From contig OZ245869.1 of NCBI GenBank assembly GCA_965229355.1, positions 868,001-932,000 on the forward strand: a stretch of 64,000 bases of DNA, in the 5' to 3' direction. This document shows positions 17,765 through 26,123 of this stretch, one piece after another (position 1 is the first letter of the stretch; every line of letters starts with the position of its first letter). The notes beneath the pieces are model-generated. The model worked only from the letters and a program-made list of their open reading frames with translations, was not told where the DNA came from and made no database searches. The translations under genes were made by a program, and so were the position numbers. This DNA comes from GCA-2737725 sp965229355 (GTDB taxonomy: Bacteria; Pseudomonadota; Alphaproteobacteria; Rhodospirillales; Rhodospirillaceae).

Positions 17765-18091
17765 GCTGATGACTGCAATTGAACGTTGTAAGTGCGCGAC
17801 TGGGATACCTGTTACACTTACTAAATTTGCTTGATAACAAGATCAAAATTCCCTGTTACCCTGTTTAGGGAATTGGCCGGAGCTTTCGTCGCAGCAGACT
17901 GCTGCCCCAGCCAACCTTTCTTGTTCAAAGCGCCAGTTGGGTTCTATGCAGCCAAATCCGCCCATTTACAGGGCTATTTGCTTCGTTATGCGATGATAAC
18001 ACGAAGCCGAGGCCAATATTGAGCGCCTCTAAATAGTATGATGAGATGCACGGTAATGAGCATTGTCGAGCAAATAAATGCTCACATGCTG
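17765..18091. other. Non-coding gap with an inverted repeat
   Basis: Between the repeat-protein gene and the end of the RND pump gene (minus). An inverted repeat AATTCCCT (17847-17854) and AGGGAATT (17867-17874) encloses a second CCCTGTT copy. From memory, similar TTCCCTGTTA...CAGGGAATTT stretches occur as dispersed remnants in alphaproteobacterial genomes, often next to former integration sites. There is no gene I would defend here. Confidence 0.35.
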
Positions 18092-21000
18092 CTAAGATCC
18101 CGCAGGCGCAGCTCCTATTATTTTTAGAGGCTTGTTGCCAGCCAAACGCCGCATCAGCACATAGAAGACGGGCGTGAGGAAAATGCCGAACGCTGTGACA
18201 CCCAACATGCCGAATAACACGGCAATACCCATGGCATGGCGCATTTCGGCCCCCGCGCCTGTTGATAACGCCAAGGGGACAACACCCATAATGAACGCGA
18301 ACGATGTCATCAGAATGGGGCGCAAACGTAAGCGGCTTGCTTCGATGGCAGCAGTTACTGGGTCACGCCCTGCAAATTCAAGCTCGCGTGCAAACTCAAC
18401 GATCAGAATTGCATTCTTAGCCGACAAGCCCACCAACACAATCAAGCCAATCTGCGTAAATACGTTGTTGTCGCCGCCCGTCAGCCACACGCCCGTCATG
18501 GCAGCGAGCAAGCTCATAGGGACAATCAAGATAATCGCAATCGGGAGCGTCAGGCTTTCATACTGTGCAGCCAGCACCAAGAACACGAGCAGTACTGCAA
18601 GCGGAAACACCCACATGGCCGAATTACCGGTGATGACGTCTTGGTACGTAAGTTCCGTCCATTCAAAGGGAAAGCCCGGCGGCAATGTTTCTGCGGCAAT
18701 ACGCTCCACAGCGGCTTGCGCTTGGCCTGACGAATAACCAGGGGCCGGGCCGCCATTAACATCGGATGATAAGAATCCGTTGTAACGCATCGCGCGCTCT
18801 GGTCCTGCGCTGTTTTTAATGTTCAACACCGCGGCCAACGGAATCATGGTGCCGTTGGCTGAGCGTACTTTTAATTGACCCACATCTTCAGCACGCGCGC
18901 GGTACGGTGCATCGGCCTGAACGCGCACGGTGTAGGTGCGGCCAAATTTATTGAAGTCGTTCACATACAGCGAGCCTAAGTAAATCTGCATGGTATCGAA
19001 CACGTCTGTTACGGCCACGCCATACTGGCGCGCTTTGGTGCGATCGATATCTGCGTACAGTTGCGGCACGTTGACCTGGTAGCTTGAGAACAATCCTGTC
19101 AGTTCCGGCGCTTTGGACGCTTTGTCCATGAACGCTTTGGTGACGAGATCCAACGCTTGATAGCCTTGGTTGCTGCGATCTTCGATTTGTAGCTTAAAGC
19201 CACCCAGCGTACCTAAGCCTTGCACAGGCGGCGGTGGCAGCATGGCCACAAAGGCTTCCTGCACGCCGCTCAGCTGCGCATTCAACTGATCAGCAATGGC
19301 ATTGGCCGTCAGGTTTTTATCTTTGCGTTCGCTAAAGGGCTTTAAGCCAACGAATAGAATGCCCGCGTTTGAACTGTTAGTGAACCCGTTCACCGACAAG
19401 CCCGGAAACGCGATGGCGTTATCAACACCGGGATGCTTGAGCACCACTTCACTCATGCGACGGATCACATCTTCGGTGCGGTCCAATGTGGCCGCGTCAG
19501 GTAACTGCGTAATTCCCACTAAATATTGCTTGTCTTGTGCGGGAACGAAGCCGCCCGGCACGGTTTTGAACAATACGCCTGTAACAGCAACCAACAGCAC
19601 ATACAGCGTCATCATTACGGCTTTACGCGACAGCACGCTACGCACGCCCCCGGTATAAGCATCAGTGCCGCGTGCGAAGAATTTATTAAACCCACGGAAC
19701 AACCAGCCCAACGCCGCATCCATCCCGCGCGTCAGCGCGTCTTTCGGTGCGCCATGGCCCTTCAGCAACAGCGCAGCCAATGCAGGCGATAACGTGAGCG
19801 AGTTAATCGCAGAGATGACGGTTGAGATGGCGATGGTCAACGCGAACTGTTTATAGAACTGCCCCGTCAGGCCAGTGATGAACGCCAACGGCACGAACAC
19901 CGCGACCAATACCAAGGCGATCGCGATAATCGGACCAGATACTTCCTGCATAGCGCGGTAAGTGGCATCGCGTGGCGATAAACCGTTCTCGATGTTGCGT
20001 TCAACGTTCTCCACCACAACGATGGCATCATCCACCACGATACCGATAGCCAGTACCAAGCCGAACAAACTGAGCGCATTAATCGAGAAGCCAAAGAGCA
20101 GCATGATGGCGAACGTACCAACAATCGAGATCGGCACCGCCACCAGTGGAATGATAGAGGCACGCCACGTTTGTAAAAACAGAATGACCACCAACACCAC
20201 CAGCGCCACTGCTTCTAAGAGCGTGGTGATCACCGCATCAATGGAGGCGCGCACGAATTGGGTTGTGTCATAAACAATGTCGTAATCCACACCTTCTGGC
20301 ATGGTCGCTTTAATTTCTGCCATGACTTTGCGCACGTCATCAGCAATCGCGATGGCATTAGAGCCTGGGGCCTGGAAGATCGGCACGGCAACCGCGCTTT
20401 TGTTATTCAGCAACGAACGCAAGGCATAGTCGGACGCACCGAGTTCAATGCGCGCCACATCGCGTAAGCGCGTCACTTCTCCGTTGGCCCCGGTCTTGAC
20501 GATAATATCGGCGAATTCTTCTTCGCTTTGCAGACGGCCTTGAGCATTCAATGAGATTTGGAAATCCAGCCCCGGCACGCTGGGCGATGCGCCCACCACA
20601 CCGGCTGCGGCTTGAACGTTCTGCGCGCGAATTTCACGCACGATATCACCCGCAGATAAACCACGCTCGGCGACCTTTTGCGGGTCCAACCACACGCGCA
20701 TGGCGTAGTCGCCTGCGCCAAACAACTGTACCTGTCCCACACCATCGACGCGCGCCAAACGGTCTTTCACGTTCAGCACGGCGTAGTTGCGCAAATAGGT
20801 CATGTCGTAGCGGCCATTGGGCGACAAGATGTGCACAACCAATGTTAGATCCGGCGCGCTTTTAATGGTGGTAATCCCAATGCGGCGCACTTCTTCAGGC
20901 ATGCGCGCTTCCGCTTGCGAGACACGGTTTTGCACCAACTGCTGGGCTTTATCGGCATCCATGCCTAAGCGAAATGTCACTGTTAGCGTCATCACGCCAT

Positions 21001-21259
21001 CGGTCGTGGCTTGGCTGGTCATATAAAGCATGCCCTCCACACCATTGATGGCTTCTTCAATCGGGGTCGCGACTGTTTCAGCGATGACTTTCGGATTTGC
21101 ACCCGGATACTGCGCGCGCACCACCACCGAGGGCGGCACCACATCGGGGTATTCCGAAATCGGTAACGCGCGGATTGCCAAAAGGCCCGCCACAAAAATC
21201 ATGATCGACAGCACACCTGCAAAGACCGGGCGATCGATAAAAAATTTAGACAGATTCAT
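18092..21259 (-). CDS. RND efflux pump inner-membrane transporter (HAE1/AcrB family)
   Basis: 1055 aa, the usual length for AcrB-type proton-driven multidrug exporters. The N-terminus MNLSKFFIDRPVFAGVLSIM is typical, as are GVEGMLYM, the intramembrane acidic pair in GIVVDDAIVVVEN (proton relay) and the C-terminal TM block. The partner is the membrane fusion protein gene 56 bp upstream. No outer-membrane channel gene lies nearby, so it would use a TolC encoded elsewhere. The divergent LysR gene is the likely regulator. Substrate not predictable from sequence. Confidence 0.96.
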   Translation of the reverse strand: MNLSKFFIDRPVFAGVLSIMIFVAGLLAIRALPISEYPDVVPPSVVVRAQYPGANPKVIAETVATPIEEAINGVEGMLYMTSQATTDGVMTLTVTFRLGMDADKAQQLVQNRVSQAEARMPEEVRRIGITTIKSAPDLTLVVHILSPNGRYDMTYLRNYAVLNVKDRLARVDGVGQVQLFGAGDYAMRVWLDPQKVAERGLSAGDIVREIRAQNVQAAAGVVGASPSVPGLDFQISLNAQGRLQSEEEFADIIVKTGANGEVTRLRDVARIELGASDYALRSLLNNKSAVAVPIFQAPGSNAIAIADDVRKVMAEIKATMPEGVDYDIVYDTTQFVRASIDAVITTLLEAVALVVLVVILFLQTWRASIIPLVAVPISIVGTFAIMLLFGFSINALSLFGLVLAIGIVVDDAIVVVENVERNIENGLSPRDATYRAMQEVSGPIIAIALVLVAVFVPLAFITGLTGQFYKQFALTIAISTVISAINSLTLSPALAALLLKGHGAPKDALTRGMDAALGWLFRGFNKFFARGTDAYTGGVRSVLSRKAVMMTLYVLLVAVTGVLFKTVPGGFVPAQDKQYLVGITQLPDAATLDRTEDVIRRMSEVVLKHPGVDNAIAFPGLSVNGFTNSSNAGILFVGLKPFSERKDKNLTANAIADQLNAQLSGVQEAFVAMLPPPPVQGLGTLGGFKLQIEDRSNQGYQALDLVTKAFMDKASKAPELTGLFSSYQVNVPQLYADIDRTKARQYGVAVTDVFDTMQIYLGSLYVNDFNKFGRTYTVRVQADAPYRARAEDVGQLKVRSANGTMIPLAAVLNIKNSAGPERAMRYNGFLSSDVNGGPAPGYSSGQAQAAVERIAAETLPPGFPFEWTELTYQDVITGNSAMWVFPLAVLLVFLVLAAQYESLTLPIAIILIVPMSLLAAMTGVWLTGGDNNVFTQIGLIVLVGLSAKNAILIVEFARELEFAGRDPVTAAIEASRLRLRPILMTSFAFIMGVVPLALSTGAGAEMRHAMGIAVLFGMLGVTAFGIFLTPVFYVLMRRLAGNKPLKIIGAAPAGS

Positions 21260-21315
21260 GGCGTCCTCAGCTCTTAGCCTTTTATTTTTAGTCTTATGTA
21301 TGTTGAATTTGTTGC

Positions 21316-22521
21316 TTAGCGTGACGCCACAGAGCTTGGGGCCACATCCATCGTGACAACTTTCGGATCAACCGAATCACCAGGGCGCACGCGTTGTAAA
21401 CCATTCACGATCACGCGCTCACCGGCCGTTAAGCCATCAGTCACAATGCGTAAGCCATCCGCAAAGCCGCCCAAGCGCACTTCGCGGTAATCCACCTTGT
21501 TGTCTTTGCCGACGATGAGAACAAATTTCTTATCTTGGTCGGTGCCGACAGCACGATCGCTGATCACAATGGCTGTTTCGGTTTTGGCCGAACCCATTTT
21601 GAGACGCGCGAATTGACCGGGTATCAAATTGCCATCGGCATTCTCGAACACCGCGCGCACACGCACCGTGCCGGTTGCTGCATTCACCGCGTTATCGACT
21701 AATTGGAGTTTGCCGTTCAGCGGCGTGCCGTTATCACTGACCGTACCCATTTGCACCGGAATTTGGTCGATCTGACCGCGATTACCTGCCGTTGCGGGCA
21801 AGCTTCCCAATGCTTTCAGGACAACATGCTCGCTGGCTTCAAAGCTTGCGTAAATCGGGCTGACAGAGACCAGGGTAGTCAACACTGGTGCACCCGCACC
21901 GGCAGGCACGAGATTGCCCACGGTGATTTCCAACTTACCGACGCGGCCCGACACCGGCGCACGCACTTCGGTATAGCTTAAATTCAACTTCGCATATTGC
22001 AGACCTGCTTGCGCCGCACGCAACGAGGCTTGCGCTTCATTGTACGCATTGACGCGCACATCAAGCTCACGTTGCGAGATTGTGCCGGATGCAAGCAAAT
22101 TACGACCGCGTTCAAGCTCGCCTTTGGTCAACTTCACGCGCGCTTCTGTGGCCGCTACTTGCGCTTTTGTGCGTTCCACCTCAGCCGCATAGGGCGCTGG
22201 GTCAATCGTGACTAACAAATCACCTTCGCGCACCAAAGCACCTTCGCGGAAATGTACGGATTCAACCGCACCAGCGACGCGCGAACGCACATCCACACGC
22301 TCAACCGCTTCTAAGCGTCCCGAGAACTCATTCCAGGTCGCGAGATCGCGCTGTTCAACAGTTGCAACAGATACTGGTGTGATATGCAACGTGGCGGCGG
22401 CGCTATCAGCTTTTGCCGTGCCATCCGTGCCACTCAACAATACCGCACTGCCGCCACCGATGATGATGGCCAAAGCAACTGCAGAACCCAATAACTTTTG
22501 ACGAAGAGATAATGACGTCAT
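21316..22521 (-). CDS. RND efflux periplasmic adaptor (membrane fusion protein)
   Basis: 401 aa. An N-terminal hydrophobic segment (about residues 10-30) serves as membrane anchor or signal, followed by a lipoyl-like half (VDVRSRVAGAVESVHFREGALVREGDLL), an alpha-helical hairpin (about 105-165), the second lipoyl half and beta-barrel domains. It joins the inner-membrane pump to the outer-membrane channel. Its start overlaps the stop of the preceding hydrolase-like gene (ATGA), so hydrolase, adaptor and pump form one operon. Confidence 0.95.
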   Translation of the reverse strand: MTSLSLRQKLLGSAVALAIIIGGGSAVLLSGTDGTAKADSAAATLHITPVSVATVEQRDLATWNEFSGRLEAVERVDVRSRVAGAVESVHFREGALVREGDLLVTIDPAPYAAEVERTKAQVAATEARVKLTKGELERGRNLLASGTISQRELDVRVNAYNEAQASLRAAQAGLQYAKLNLSYTEVRAPVSGRVGKLEITVGNLVPAGAGAPVLTTLVSVSPIYASFEASEHVVLKALGSLPATAGNRGQIDQIPVQMGTVSDNGTPLNGKLQLVDNAVNAATGTVRVRAVFENADGNLIPGQFARLKMGSAKTETAIVISDRAVGTDQDKKFVLIVGKDNKVDYREVRLGGFADGLRIVTDGLTAGERVIVNGLQRVRPGDSVDPKVVTMDVAPSSVASR

Positions 22522-23360
22522 GACAGTACTCCTACGATATCTTTTTTTATTTGTTGGCGCTGTTGCGCGCCATTTGCGTTTAGAAAATCAGAAACACTTT
22601 CGCGCACGGCTTCCGCCCACGACGACCCAAGCCCGGAGCGCTCAGCCAGTGCGCACGGCCAGCCTGTTGGGGCAGACAGCACATGGCCTTCCACAGTCAC
22701 GCCCGCATCACGTAAGCGCTTGGCATACGAAATGCTTTCATCACGCATCGGGTCATCTTGCGCTGTGATAATCAGCGTTGCAGGCAAGCCACCAAGGCGC
22801 GTGGCATTTCCGGGTGCGGCATAGGGGTGCGGGGCTTTATCAGCAGTGCCCAAATACTGCGCCCAACCCTTGGCCCATTGGCATGTGGCAGGCCCTGCAT
22901 TGGCACACCGTGCCGAATCAGTGGCAAGAGCTGGGCTCAGCATTGGTGACAACAAAATCTGACCAGATAATTCGGGACCGTGTTGATCACGCGCCATCAG
23001 CGCCAAGCCAGCGGCTAAGTTGCCGCCAGCTTCATCACCTGCGACAAAAAACTTGCTGCTTTTCTTTGCCCACTGCGCGCGGTGTTTGTGAACACCGCGC
23101 AAAGCATCGAACGCAGTTTCCAGGCTGCGCGGAAACGCACAATCACAATCGGCACAATATTCAGGAGCGACAACGACAGCACCTGCTGTGGCGAGAAGAG
23201 TCGCCGTTAGCTCGCCGTGATCGAGATTGCTTTGCAGGAACGAGCCGCCATGCAGGTGAAACACCAACGGCACAGCAGACGAAACGCTCTCGGGGCCATA
23301 GACGCGCAAAGCAACGGCCTGGCCATCCTCTAACATCACATTGTCTGTACGCCACGTCAT
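22518..23360 (-). CDS. Alpha/beta-hydrolase-fold protein lacking catalytic Ser and His (probable pseudoenzyme)
   Basis: 280 aa of the hormone-sensitive-lipase type: oxyanion motif HGGS at residues 37-40 and a nucleophile-elbow region reading GDEAGGN, where the usual GDSAGG serine is replaced by Glu (residue 110). Near the C-terminus the acid-loop region ITAQDDPMRDE is present, but the stretch where the catalytic His is expected reads VLSAPTGWP with no His. The fold is probably kept while esterase activity is lost. First gene of the efflux operon; it could bind the pump substrate or assist assembly. A reading error is unlikely because both sites are altered. Confidence 0.85.
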   Translation of the reverse strand: MTWRTDNVMLEDGQAVALRVYGPESVSSAVPLVFHLHGGSFLQSNLDHGELTATLLATAGAVVVAPEYCADCDCAFPRSLETAFDALRGVHKHRAQWAKKSSKFFVAGDEAGGNLAAGLALMARDQHGPELSGQILLSPMLSPALATDSARCANAGPATCQWAKGWAQYLGTADKAPHPYAAPGNATRLGGLPATLIITAQDDPMRDESISYAKRLRDAGVTVEGHVLSAPTGWPCALAERSGLGSSWAEAVRESVSDFLNANGAQQRQQIKKDIVGVLS

Positions 23361-23384
23361 GGGCCTGAACCTTTAAAAGAAGGG

Positions 23385-23439
23385 CCAGAAACTGCGGGAG
23401 GGGGGTACCTTTTGGGGGAGGTTTGCCCGCAGCTTCTGG
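23385..23439. promoter_or_regulatory. Large inverted repeat upstream of the efflux operon
   Basis: CCAGAAACTGCGGG (23385-23398) and CCCGCAGCTTCTGG (23426-23439) form a 14-bp stem with one mismatch around a 27-base loop. It lies 25 bp upstream of the hydrolase-like gene (minus), inside its 5' untranslated region or promoter. It may be an operator or an RNA hairpin; there is no T-run typical of a terminator. Confidence 0.45.
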
Positions 23440-23523
23440 CTGTTGCTCTCAACCCCGTTCTGGGCGAAAGCATGCAGGCAACATATAACTGGCTATATCG
23501 GCAATAAATCCGTTAATTTGAAT

Positions 23524-23551
23524 ATCATTATTTCTATATAGAAATAATGAT
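23524..23551. promoter_or_regulatory. 28-bp perfect palindrome between LysR and efflux operon
   Basis: The 28 bases equal their own reverse complement: ATCATTATTTCTAT is mirrored by ATAGAAATAATGAT with no spacer. The palindrome ends 29 bp before the lysR start codon and 164 bp before the divergent hydrolase gene. The AT-rich dyad fits the T-N11-A type of LysR operator and is likely the regulator's binding site, overlapping the lysR promoter. Confidence 0.6.
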
Positions 23552-23580
23552 AGCAGTATTCCCTGCGCGAGGGCCTAAAG

Positions 23581-24486
23581 ATGGATCAACTTGCTGCAAT
23601 GCGGGCGTTTGTGCGGGTGGTGGAAGCCGGCACCTTCAGCCGCGCCGCCGACACTTTGGGTACGCCGAAGCCCACCATCACCAAGCAGATTCAAATGCTT
23701 GAGGCGCATTTAAGCGCCAAGTTACTGAACCGCACCACGCGTCGGGTGACCGTGACACCCGACGGCGCGGCCTATTACGAACGCGCGGTACAAATTTTAA
23801 ACGAAGTCGACGAGCTGGACGGCAGCATGTCGTCTGCACAAGCCAGCCCCAAGGGACGTTTACGCATTGATGTGTCAGCGACTGTTGCCATTCAGCTGAT
23901 CATTCCGCAACTCTGCGATTTTCATACGCGCTACCCAGACATCCAATTAGATGTCGGCGCATCAGACCGCCCTGCCGATCTGATCAGTGAAAACGTCGAC
24001 TGCGTGCTGCGCGTGGGCGACATTAGCGACCCGTCGCTGATTGCACGGCGCATTGGCATGATGGAATTCGCCACATACGCCGCCCCCCGCTATATCGAGA
24101 AATACGGCGCGCCCACACATCCGCAGGATTTAGAGAGGGCGCATCATGTGGTGGGCTACTTCATGTTCGGCTCAAGCCGCCCGATGACCTACGACTATGT
24201 GCGCGGTGATGAAGAGATCAGCGTTGATCCGAACTACGTGATGTCGACCAACGAAAGCACCGTACACGTCGCGGCCGGTGTGGCTGGCATGGGCGTGTTC
24301 ATGACAGCCAAATTCATGGCCGAACCGCATGTACAAAACGGCGCACTCCAACAAGTGATGACGGATTGGATTGTAGAACCGATGCCTGTGCATGTGGTGT
24401 ATCCACCCAACAAGCATTTAAGTAATAAATTGCGCGTTTTCATTAATTGGGCCGCCGGCCTCTTTAGAGGTCCCGGCTTTGCATAA
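23581..24486 (+). CDS. LysR-family transcriptional regulator
   Basis: 301 aa. An N-terminal winged helix (residues about 1-60) with MDQLAAMRAFVRVVEAGTFS and the HTH segment RAADTLGTPKPTITKQIQML is followed by a ligand-binding domain (about 90-290). It most resembles the AaeR/CrgA-like subgroup with the LNRTTRRVTVT and DLISENVDCVLRVG motifs. It is divergent from the hydrolase-adaptor-RND operon with 220 bp between them holding two dyads, the classical arrangement for a LysR activator of an efflux operon. GAGG lies 8 bases before the ATG. Confidence 0.93.
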   Translation: MDQLAAMRAFVRVVEAGTFSRAADTLGTPKPTITKQIQMLEAHLSAKLLNRTTRRVTVTPDGAAYYERAVQILNEVDELDGSMSSAQASPKGRLRIDVSATVAIQLIIPQLCDFHTRYPDIQLDVGASDRPADLISENVDCVLRVGDISDPSLIARRIGMMEFATYAAPRYIEKYGAPTHPQDLERAHHVVGYFMFGSSRPMTYDYVRGDEEISVDPNYVMSTNESTVHVAAGVAGMGVFMTAKFMAEPHVQNGALQQVMTDWIVEPMPVHVVYPPNKHLSNKLRVFINWAAGLFRGPGFA

Positions 24487-24585
24487 TTAAACACAGCCGC
24501 ATCGTATTGAGCGAGAGGCTGAGTATCATGGAATTACGCAGACAAAGTGTCTGACACATACTTTGGATTCTCGAGTTGACGGGAG

Positions 24586-26091
24586 CTAATTCATTTGCAG
24601 CATTTCGTAACTAATGGTGCCGAACGTATTTTTAAAGCCCGTGACGGTCTTAGCGGCCGCGTCAAATCGAACCATATTGTAGAGGATAATTCCCGGCGCC
24701 TGATCGCGCTGCCTGGCCATGACTTTGCGTGTCAGTCTTTCACGCTCAGGTAACGCAGCTGTACCCAGCGCTTTATTGAGATCTGGTGTCATTACTTCAT
24801 CGCAGTACCATGGCGTAGGCCACAGGCAGGAGTGTCGTTTCAACGGTTCAAGCGCATCGAACGAGGGATATACAGAGTATTCGAGGCCAAACGCCTGCCC
24901 GTCCCATTGCCCCTGGTAAATCCCCTTGCCGTACTTCGCGGCAGGAATTGCGCGCAACTCCATCTTCACGCCGATCTTAGCGAGATCGCTGGAGACGCGC
25001 TGATAAGCCAGGCTCGCAAAACCAGACACACCAAAAACAGATTCCGCTACGAAGGAAAATCCAGACGGATACCCTGCCTCTTTCAGCAACTGTTGTGCAC
25101 GCGCAGGATCGTACTCATAAGGCCGCAAATCCGGATTGTAGCCGAACGCAAAGGGCGGAGCCGTTTGACTTGCGACTTTTGCGTGCCCCCCGACAATGTC
25201 GCGAACAATAGCTTCTTTATCGATGGCATAGTTCAATGCTTGCCGCACACGCACATCTTGCAAAGGTTTCGATGTCTTCGGAATAAAATTCAGGACAACC
25301 ACACCTGGCTCAGCCTCTATAGCAACTTGGGCGCCGCTATCCTTAATCGCGTCAACGTCGTCCGGGCCCATGCCCAAAGCAATTTGAACTGAGTCAGACA
25401 GCAATGACTGCAAACGACCGGCAGGGTCGGGCTGGGATACAAGTGTGATCGCGGCGACCTTTGGCGGACGCGGCGCATACGGATTGGCGGTGAGCCGAAT
25501 TTCTGTGGGCTTCCAGGAGTTGACAACATACGAGCCGCTTGAAACAGGCTCACGGCTGTACTCCTCGGATCCCATCGATTTCCACTGCTGCACATCGACA
25601 AATCGCAGGGCTGCGACCAACCTGTCCAGAAACGGCTCAGGCGTGGTTGTTTTAATCTCTAAAATATTGCCTACAAGCGCCGTGGCTGATTTCACATTGG
25701 CTACCAACAAAGCCGCCGGGTATTTGCGTGATGCAGGTTCTTGCATCAGATTAAAGTTCGCAGCGATCGCCGCTGCATCTAGCGCCGCGCCGTTCGAAAA
25801 GCGCAAATCAGGTTTTATATGAAACCGCCACGTTAGGCTGTCAGGCGTGTCCCATTTTAGTGCTAAGCTTGGTGTTGCCTGTCCGGTCGCATCAATTCGC
25901 GTCAAGGCATCGAAAATCGGCGTCAGCGCAAAAATGGGTGGCTGTACAATGACCTCGAACGGGTTGGCTGCAGTTGGAAACATTGGCAATGCAACGCGAA
26001 GCGGTTTATCGGCTGCGTGCGAGACGCCGGAGAAGCACATCAGCAAGGCCACAATCCCAGATAAAACGCCTGTGTGCTTAAATTTGAACAT
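24586..26091 (-). CDS. ABC-type solute-binding protein, peptide/nickel family (SBP_bac_5), orphan
   Basis: 501 aa with a signal peptide (MFKFKHTGVLSGIVALLMCF..., cleavage near the SHAAD at about residues 25-28). The body has the family's features: LTRIDATGQATPSLALKWD, W-F-IKPDLRFSNGAALDAAAI, VRQALNYAIDKEAIV and YDPARAQQLLKEAGYP. These proteins capture peptides, opines or other small solutes in the periplasm. No permease or ATPase gene lies nearby, so it must use one elsewhere or serve another role. It follows the ThDP enzyme gene by 32 bp on the same strand. Confidence 0.9.
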   Translation of the reverse strand: MFKFKHTGVLSGIVALLMCFSGVSHAADKPLRVALPMFPTAANPFEVIVQPPIFALTPIFDALTRIDATGQATPSLALKWDTPDSLTWRFHIKPDLRFSNGAALDAAAIAANFNLMQEPASRKYPAALLVANVKSATALVGNILEIKTTTPEPFLDRLVAALRFVDVQQWKSMGSEEYSREPVSSGSYVVNSWKPTEIRLTANPYAPRPPKVAAITLVSQPDPAGRLQSLLSDSVQIALGMGPDDVDAIKDSGAQVAIEAEPGVVVLNFIPKTSKPLQDVRVRQALNYAIDKEAIVRDIVGGHAKVASQTAPPFAFGYNPDLRPYEYDPARAQQLLKEAGYPSGFSFVAESVFGVSGFASLAYQRVSSDLAKIGVKMELRAIPAAKYGKGIYQGQWDGQAFGLEYSVYPSFDALEPLKRHSCLWPTPWYCDEVMTPDLNKALGTAALPERERLTRKVMARQRDQAPGIILYNMVRFDAAAKTVTGFKNTFGTISYEMLQMN

Positions 26092-26123
26092 GGCCGGGTC
26101 GGTATGCCTTACGTGGATCTAAT

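Noticed and set aside
17831..18022. Open frame of 63 codons after the octapeptide gene
   Set aside because: Overlaps the inverted repeat, no ribosome site, no domain.
24520..24545. AGACA-AAG-TGTCT dyad after the lysR gene as a terminator
   Set aside because: Short stem without a T-run; could be a weak protein site, but nothing supports a specific call.
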